Assembly (NCBI RefSeq): GCF_025950235.1
Contig: NZ_JAPDDT010000004.1
Location: forward strand, 434,001 to 498,000
Length of the DNA stretch: 64,000 nt
DNA from: Luteolibacter arcticus
GTDB lineage: Bacteria; Verrucomicrobiota; Verrucomicrobiia; Verrucomicrobiales; Akkermansiaceae
Direction of reading: 5' to 3'
Shown here: positions 59,663 through 64,000 of the stretch, piece by piece
How the letters are laid out: every line of letters begins with the position of its first letter
Position numbering within the stretch: the first letter of the stretch is position 1
Made by a program: the position numbers and the translations under genes
The notes under the pieces: model-generated
Told to the model about the DNA's origin: nothing
The model's database searches: none
What the model saw: only the letters and a program-made list of their open reading frames with translations

Positions 59663-62449
59663 ATGCCCCGACTTTTCCTGCTGGATGGGATGGCGCTCGT
59701 CTATCGCGCGCACTTCGCCTTCATCCAGAATCCCATTCGCAACTCCAAGGGTATCAACACGTCAGCCCTCTACGGCTTCATCAATACGCTGCTGACGATC
59801 TTGGAAAAGGAGAAGCCGTCCCACCTCGGCGTCGCATGGGACACCTCCGCCCCGACCCCGCGGCACGTGAAATTTCCGGCCTACAAGGCCCAGCGCGACG
59901 AAATGCCGGAAGAGCTGGCCGCCGCGATTCCAAACGTCAAACGGCTCTGCCAAGCCTTCCACCTCCCGCTGCTCGAAATCGACGGCTACGAGGCGGACGA
60001 CCTGATCGGGACGCTGGCCAAGCGCGCCGAAGCCCAAGGTTTCGAGACCTACATGGTCACCCCCGACAAGGACTTCGCCCAGCTTTTGAGCGACCGCACC
60101 TTCATGTGGAAACCCGGCAAGAAGGGTGCCGAGCACGAGGTCATCGGCGTTCCCCAGCTCATGGAAATCTGGGGAGTGCCCGAACCGCACCAGATCATCG
60201 ACCTGCTCGGGCTGATGGGCGACTCGGTGGACAATATCCCCGGCGTCCCCGGCATCGGGCCGAAGACCGCCCAGAAACTCATCGCCGACTACGGCTCGGT
60301 CGAAAACCTCCTCGCCAATCTCGCCTCTCTCAAAGGCAAGCAGAAGGAGAACCTCGAAACCTATGCCGAGCAGGCCCTGCTCTCGAAGGACCTCGCCACC
60401 ATCATCATCGACGCGCCGATCGAGGTCACTTGGGCCGATCTCGCCCTGACCTCCCGCGACGACGACGCGGTAAAGGCGCTCTTCACCGAGTTCGAGTTCC
60501 GCACCCTCACCAAGCGCCTCTTCGGCGACTCCGGGAACGCCGCGAGCGCGGACTCCACTCCGCCCGAAGCCGGTGAGCAGACCACGACCGCCCCGGTCTT
60601 CTCCCACCTCAAAACGATCGCCGAGGTCCCGCACACGTATCACCTCGCTGACACCCCGGACAAGCAGGCCGAGCTTTTCGCCCAACTCGCCAAGCAGGAG
60701 CGCTTCTGCTTCGACATTGAAACCACCTCGCTTGATCGTTTCGAGGCCAAGCTTCTTGGTGTGGCGTTTTCCTGGAATGCTCATGAAGGGTGGTACCTCC
60801 CCTACTCCGATCCCTTGCTTCCGGCTCTGCGCACGGCGCTCTCCTCACCCGTGGAAAAGATCGGCCATAATCTCAAATACGACCTCTCCGTACTTCACCG
60901 CTACGGCATCGAGGTGGCCGGACCGATCTTCGACTCGATGCTCGCGCATGGCCTGGCCTTTCCCGACCAGCGCCACAACATGGACTACGTGAGCGAGACC
61001 ATGCTCGGCTACACGCCGGTCAAGCTCCGCGAAATCGCCAGCGCCATTCCTTCACCCGAAGCGAGCGAAGATCTCTTCGCCTTCGCGGAAACCAAGAAGG
61101 CTTCCAAGAACCTCGATATCGCCGCCATCCCGCTGGCCACACTGGCCGAATACGCCGCCGAGGACGCCGACGTCACCTGGCAGATCGCGGAGAAACTGCG
61201 GCCTCTGTTAGATGGCCAGCAGCACGTGTTCCGCGACATTGAATGCCCGCTCTCACCGGTGCTGGTCCGGATGGAGATGGAAGGTATCGCCGTCGACCGC
61301 AACGCCCTCAGCGAGATCGGTGTGCAACTCCAGCAGCGGATCGACGAGCTTTCGCTTTCGATTGCGACCCTCGCCGGACGCCCGTTCAACCTCAACTCCC
61401 CCAAGCAGCTCGGCGAGATCCTCTTCAACGAGCTCGGCCTCGCCGACAAGGCGAAGAAGACCAAGACCGGCCAGTTCAAGACCGATGAGTCCACGCTCGC
61501 CTCACTCGCCGGCAAGCACCCGATCATCGACGAGATCCTCGAATACCGCGAAGCCACCAAGCTCAAGGGCACCTACCTGGACGCGCTTCCCGGCCACATC
61601 GTCCCGAAGACCGGGCGCATCCACACCCAGTTTCACCAGCTCGTCGCCGCAACCGGCCGGCTCGCCTCCACCGATCCGAACCTGCAGAACATCCCGATCC
61701 GCTCGGCGCTCGGCCGTCAGATCCGCAAGGCCTTCGTGCCCCGCGAAGGCTGCACCCTGCTTTCGTGCGACTACTCTCAGATCGAGCTCCGCGTCATGGC
61801 CGGGCTGGCGAACGATGTCTCGATGATCGAGGCCTTCCGCGAGAACCGCGACATCCACACCGCCACCGCGGCCAAGGTCTGGGGCATCTCTGAAACCGAG
61901 GTCACCCGCGAGCAACGCAGCGGCGCGAAGATGGTGAACTTCGGCATCATCTACGGCATCTCCGCCTTCGGCCTCAGCCAGCGCCTCGGCATTCCGCGCG
62001 GCGAAGCGGGCGAGATCATCGACAACTACTTCAAGCAGTACCCGGCGATCAAAGAGTTCATGGATCGCACCATCACCGAGGCGCGCGACTGCGGCTACGT
62101 CGAGACCCTCAGCGGCCGCCGCCGCTACTTCCCGGATCTGACTTCGGCGAACCAAACCATTCGCGGCAATGCCGAGCGCGCGGCCATCAATACCCCGATC
62201 CAAGGCACCGCCGCGGACATGATCAAGCTGGCGATGATCCGCATCGATGCCCTGCTCCGGGAAACGCCCCACCAGACGAAGATGCTGCTCCAGGTCCACG
62301 ACGAACTCGTCTTCGACCTCGCGCTCGGGGAGCAGGAAGAACTCGTCCCGAAGATCCTCCACGCCATGGAAACAGCGCTCCCGCTTCCCGGCGAGGTGCC
62401 AATCTTGGTGGAGCACGGCACCGGCCCGAACTGGTTAGCGGCGCATTGA
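59663..62449 (+). CDS. polA: DNA polymerase I
   Basis: The 928-residue protein has the 5'-3' exonuclease domain (about 1-290: LFLLDGMALVYRAHFAF, YEADDLIGTLA, GDSVDNIPGVPGIGPKTA), the 3'-5' exonuclease domain (about 330-500) with CFDIETTSLD keeping the metal-binding Asp and Glu, and the polymerase domain (about 520-928) with TGRLASTDPNLQNIPIRS, SCDYSQIELRVMAGL, the O-helix RSGAKMVNFGIIYG and QVHDELVFDL. It fills gaps and removes RNA primers. All three activities look intact. It is divergent from the proline-rich protein gene. Length and order match bacterial Pol I. Confidence 0.98.
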   Translation: MPRLFLLDGMALVYRAHFAFIQNPIRNSKGINTSALYGFINTLLTILEKEKPSHLGVAWDTSAPTPRHVKFPAYKAQRDEMPEELAAAIPNVKRLCQAFHLPLLEIDGYEADDLIGTLAKRAEAQGFETYMVTPDKDFAQLLSDRTFMWKPGKKGAEHEVIGVPQLMEIWGVPEPHQIIDLLGLMGDSVDNIPGVPGIGPKTAQKLIADYGSVENLLANLASLKGKQKENLETYAEQALLSKDLATIIIDAPIEVTWADLALTSRDDDAVKALFTEFEFRTLTKRLFGDSGNAASADSTPPEAGEQTTTAPVFSHLKTIAEVPHTYHLADTPDKQAELFAQLAKQERFCFDIETTSLDRFEAKLLGVAFSWNAHEGWYLPYSDPLLPALRTALSSPVEKIGHNLKYDLSVLHRYGIEVAGPIFDSMLAHGLAFPDQRHNMDYVSETMLGYTPVKLREIASAIPSPEASEDLFAFAETKKASKNLDIAAIPLATLAEYAAEDADVTWQIAEKLRPLLDGQQHVFRDIECPLSPVLVRMEMEGIAVDRNALSEIGVQLQQRIDELSLSIATLAGRPFNLNSPKQLGEILFNELGLADKAKKTKTGQFKTDESTLASLAGKHPIIDEILEYREATKLKGTYLDALPGHIVPKTGRIHTQFHQLVAATGRLASTDPNLQNIPIRSALGRQIRKAFVPREGCTLLSCDYSQIELRVMAGLANDVSMIEAFRENRDIHTATAAKVWGISETEVTREQRSGAKMVNFGIIYGISAFGLSQRLGIPRGEAGEIIDNYFKQYPAIKEFMDRTITEARDCGYVETLSGRRRYFPDLTSANQTIRGNAERAAINTPIQGTAADMIKLAMIRIDALLRETPHQTKMLLQVHDELVFDLALGEQEELVPKILHAMETALPLPGEVPILVEHGTGPNWLAAH

Positions 62450-62923
62450 TGCCCATTGAGGCCAGCGGGGCTTGCTCCGCCGATCTTGACTGCGCGTTTG
62501 GCAATCTTCCGCGGGGAGGATGGGCTCGTTGCACCCCTGCCGGTTATGTGATTATAAAAAATTCGTTATCATGGTCTATTGATTATAGGGAAATTCGGAC
62601 GATAGGTGCCAAAGCCATGAACGCGCCTTGTCTTTTTCGCCGTCGCGCGATTTCGGAGGTTGTCGAGAAGGAAGACTTCTCCAATCCCCCTCCCCGAGCT
62701 GCCGGAGGGGGTGGGAAAACCGCTCGTCGCGGGTTTCCGGCCAACCCTCCGGCACTCCGAGAGCTTTCCTTTGTGTGTGATAGAATAGTTGGGTGAAAAC
62801 TTCCGGTCCGCCGCTGGTGTGAAGCCAAAGAGGAGGCTTCCGAATGGCTGGCGCGGCGGTCCGGCGGGACAGAAAACGCGGCGGCATCGGCTGGGGGGCC
62901 GATGCCGCCGCGAACCGTTTCGC
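62450..62923. other. Intergenic region with AT-rich island and hairpin-rich element
   Basis: About 470 bp between polA and the hydantoinase B gene hold no convincing gene. At 62545-62600 an AT-rich island (TTATAAAAAATTCG, TTGATTATAGGG) stands out from the GC-rich background and could carry a promoter. At about 62665-62760 arms TGCCGGAGGG and CCCTCCGGCA pair around a smaller inverted repeat. Short overlapping open frames in all phases match the look of intergenic repeats, not coding sequence. A terminator lies at 62873-62912. Confidence 0.55.
62873..62912 (-). terminator. Rho-independent terminator of the hydantoinase B gene
   Basis: On the minus strand a perfect 15-bp stem (arms 62877-62891 and 62898-62912, loop of 6) is followed by TTTTC. 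It starts 12 bp beyond the stop of the minus-strand gene that ends at 62924. Confidence 0.8.
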
Positions 62924-64000
62924 TCAGATCGCTCCGTAGCCACCACCGCCCGGCGTCTCGATGACGACGCGCTCGCCGGCCTCGGCCTGGTAGGTCACCG
63001 CCCCCGGCAAAGTTTCGCGGCGACCACCGGGATGCACACGGACCTGCTTCCCCGGTGAACCGCCGCTTCCGCCGTGAAGTCCGCGCGGCCCAGCCAAGCG
63101 ACGCTCGGTGAGAAAGGAGACAACCAGCGGCTTGAGGAATTCCACCTCGCGGGTCACGCCATCCCCGCCGTGGTGCTTTCCGGCACCGCCTGAGCTACGG
63201 CGAATCTCGTACTTCCAAAGCCGCACGGGAAAGCGGTGTTCCATCACCTCCGGATCGGTGATCGCGGTGTTCGTCATGTGAACGTGGCGACCGGAACTGC
63301 CGTGGTGATGCGGCCCCGCGCCGGAGCCGCCCGCCAGGGTTTCGTAGTAGCCGAAGCGTTCATCGCCGAAGAGGAAGTTGTTCATCGTTCCGGGGCCGTT
63401 TGCAGCCAGATCCAGCGCCTCTAACAAAAGGTCGGTGAGCCGTTGGCTGGTCTCGACATTGCCGCCGACCACGGCGGGTGCCCGCGCCGGATCATCGCCG
63501 AACTCCGGAGACAAGATGCCCGGCGGGATCACCGTCTCGACCGCTTCGAGCAGGCCCTCGTTGAGCGGCACGTCTTCACCCAGCCACAGCCGCAACGCGA
63601 ACAGCACCGCGCTGCGGACGATGGCAGGCGTGGCATTCAGATTGCGCGGATGCACGCCTCCGGTGCCGGTGAAGTCGAGGACCAGCTTACCAACTTCTAC
63701 GATCATGCGGAGTTGTAGCGGAGTGCCATCGTCAAAAGAAGAGGACACCGTTCGGTCGAGCGTGAGCCCTTGCAAGCGCGCTGCCATCAGGACGGCGGAT
63801 CGATCAATGATGCCCCGCAGCTCATCGCGCACGATGTCTCCCCCGTTTGCCGAGGCGAGTTCCTCCAACGCGCCCACCCCGTGGTGGATCGAGGCGAGCT
63901 GCGCTTCGAGGTCGGCGAGATTGTCGGAGATGCGACGCGATGGCCACGGAGCGTCGCGCAGCAGCGTCTCGATCTCCGGGAATCGAGGCACTCCGCCTTG
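62924..64000 (-). CDS. Hydantoinase B / oxoprolinase family protein, C-terminal part (runs off right edge)
   Basis: The frame stays open to the window edge, so about 358 C-terminal residues are seen. VDFTGTGG-like LDFTGTGGVHPRNLN, GIDDPARAPAVVGGNVETSQR, FGYYETLAGGSGAG, HMTNTAITDPEVME and the final ETPGGGGYG are hallmarks of the HyuB/oxoprolinase beta family, which with HyuA opens hydantoins or 5-oxoproline using ATP. In many bacteria A and B parts are fused; whether this copy is fused cannot be seen. A TTG-TTA codon pair in its L-L-L-E stretch arises from a TGTTAGA motif. A strong terminator follows the gene. Confidence 0.92.
   Translation of the reverse strand, partial: QGGVPRFPEIETLLRDAPWPSRRISDNLADLEAQLASIHHGVGALEELASANGGDIVRDELRGIIDRSAVLMAARLQGLTLDRTVSSSFDDGTPLQLRMIVEVGKLVLDFTGTGGVHPRNLNATPAIVRSAVLFALRLWLGEDVPLNEGLLEAVETVIPPGILSPEFGDDPARAPAVVGGNVETSQRLTDLLLEALDLAANGPGTMNNFLFGDERFGYYETLAGGSGAGPHHHGSSGRHVHMTNTAITDPEVMEHRFPVRLWKYEIRRSSGGAGKHHGGDGVTREVEFLKPLVVSFLTERRLAGPRGLHGGSGGSPGKQVRVHPGGRRETLPGAVTYQAEAGERVVIETPGGGGYGAI

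Overview
The window is GC-rich (roughly 62% by eye) and densely coded, and looks like a member of the Verrucomicrobiota (Luteolibacter/Haloferula-like). Supporting features are very large secreted proteins built from LamG, thrombospondin-type-3-like (DxDxDG ... GTNP), PA14 and cadherin-like modules, a ThuA plus PVC-type heme-binding CxxCH protein, a DUF1080-like protein, and many sulfatase/esterase/glycoside-hydrolase genes. The genus is an inference; no 16S gene is present.

Positions 1-15000, almost all on the minus strand, form a glycan-use locus under a GntR/FCD regulator (14245-14931). The regulator is followed by a sodium:solute symporter, a DHDPS/N-acetylneuraminate-lyase family aldolase and a DUF3748-like beta-propeller, which are coupled by ATGA and GTGA overlaps. 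Next comes an operon encoding a LamG/TSP3 surface protein, a sialate-O-acetylesterase-like protein, an Asp-box sialidase-like protein, a ribulokinase-like FGGY kinase and a sulfatase that runs off the left edge. An identical 14-mer lies 64-83 bp upstream of both operons, and a related site precedes the regulator gene. I read this as one regulon, possibly for a sialylated or otherwise acetylated and sulfated glycan.

Positions 15500-42400 are a xylan-use region: a double alpha/beta-hydrolase fusion, a LamG surface protein, a GH98 multi-CBM enzyme, a CE1 esterase, a GH10 xylanase, a SASA-type acetylesterase, a GH43 xylosidase, a LacI regulator, a GPH/MFS transporter, a ThuA-heme protein and a Gfo/Idh/MocA oxidoreductase. 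CG-centred AT-rich sites (CGATTAAT, TAATAAAACG) recur in its intergenic regions and are likely LacI operators. One of them sits between two convergent genes, just ahead of four consecutive perfect hairpins: a candidate regulated small RNA.

Positions 42400-64000 hold a tRNA-Lys(UUU), a HAD hydrolase, a 2077-residue metzincin with seven PA14 domains, the nusA-infB-rbfA core operon, two paralogous small membrane proteins, isochorismate synthase, an M32 carboxypeptidase, polA and the start-truncated end of a hydantoinase B gene.

The strongest unexplained signal spans the whole window. The hexamer TGTTAG/CTAACA occurs 23 times, 22 of them as TGTTAGR, in several codon registers and in both orientations, and it forces otherwise rare codons. 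A second recurrent feature is a shared C-terminal domain on the large secreted proteins, a candidate sorting or anchoring signal.
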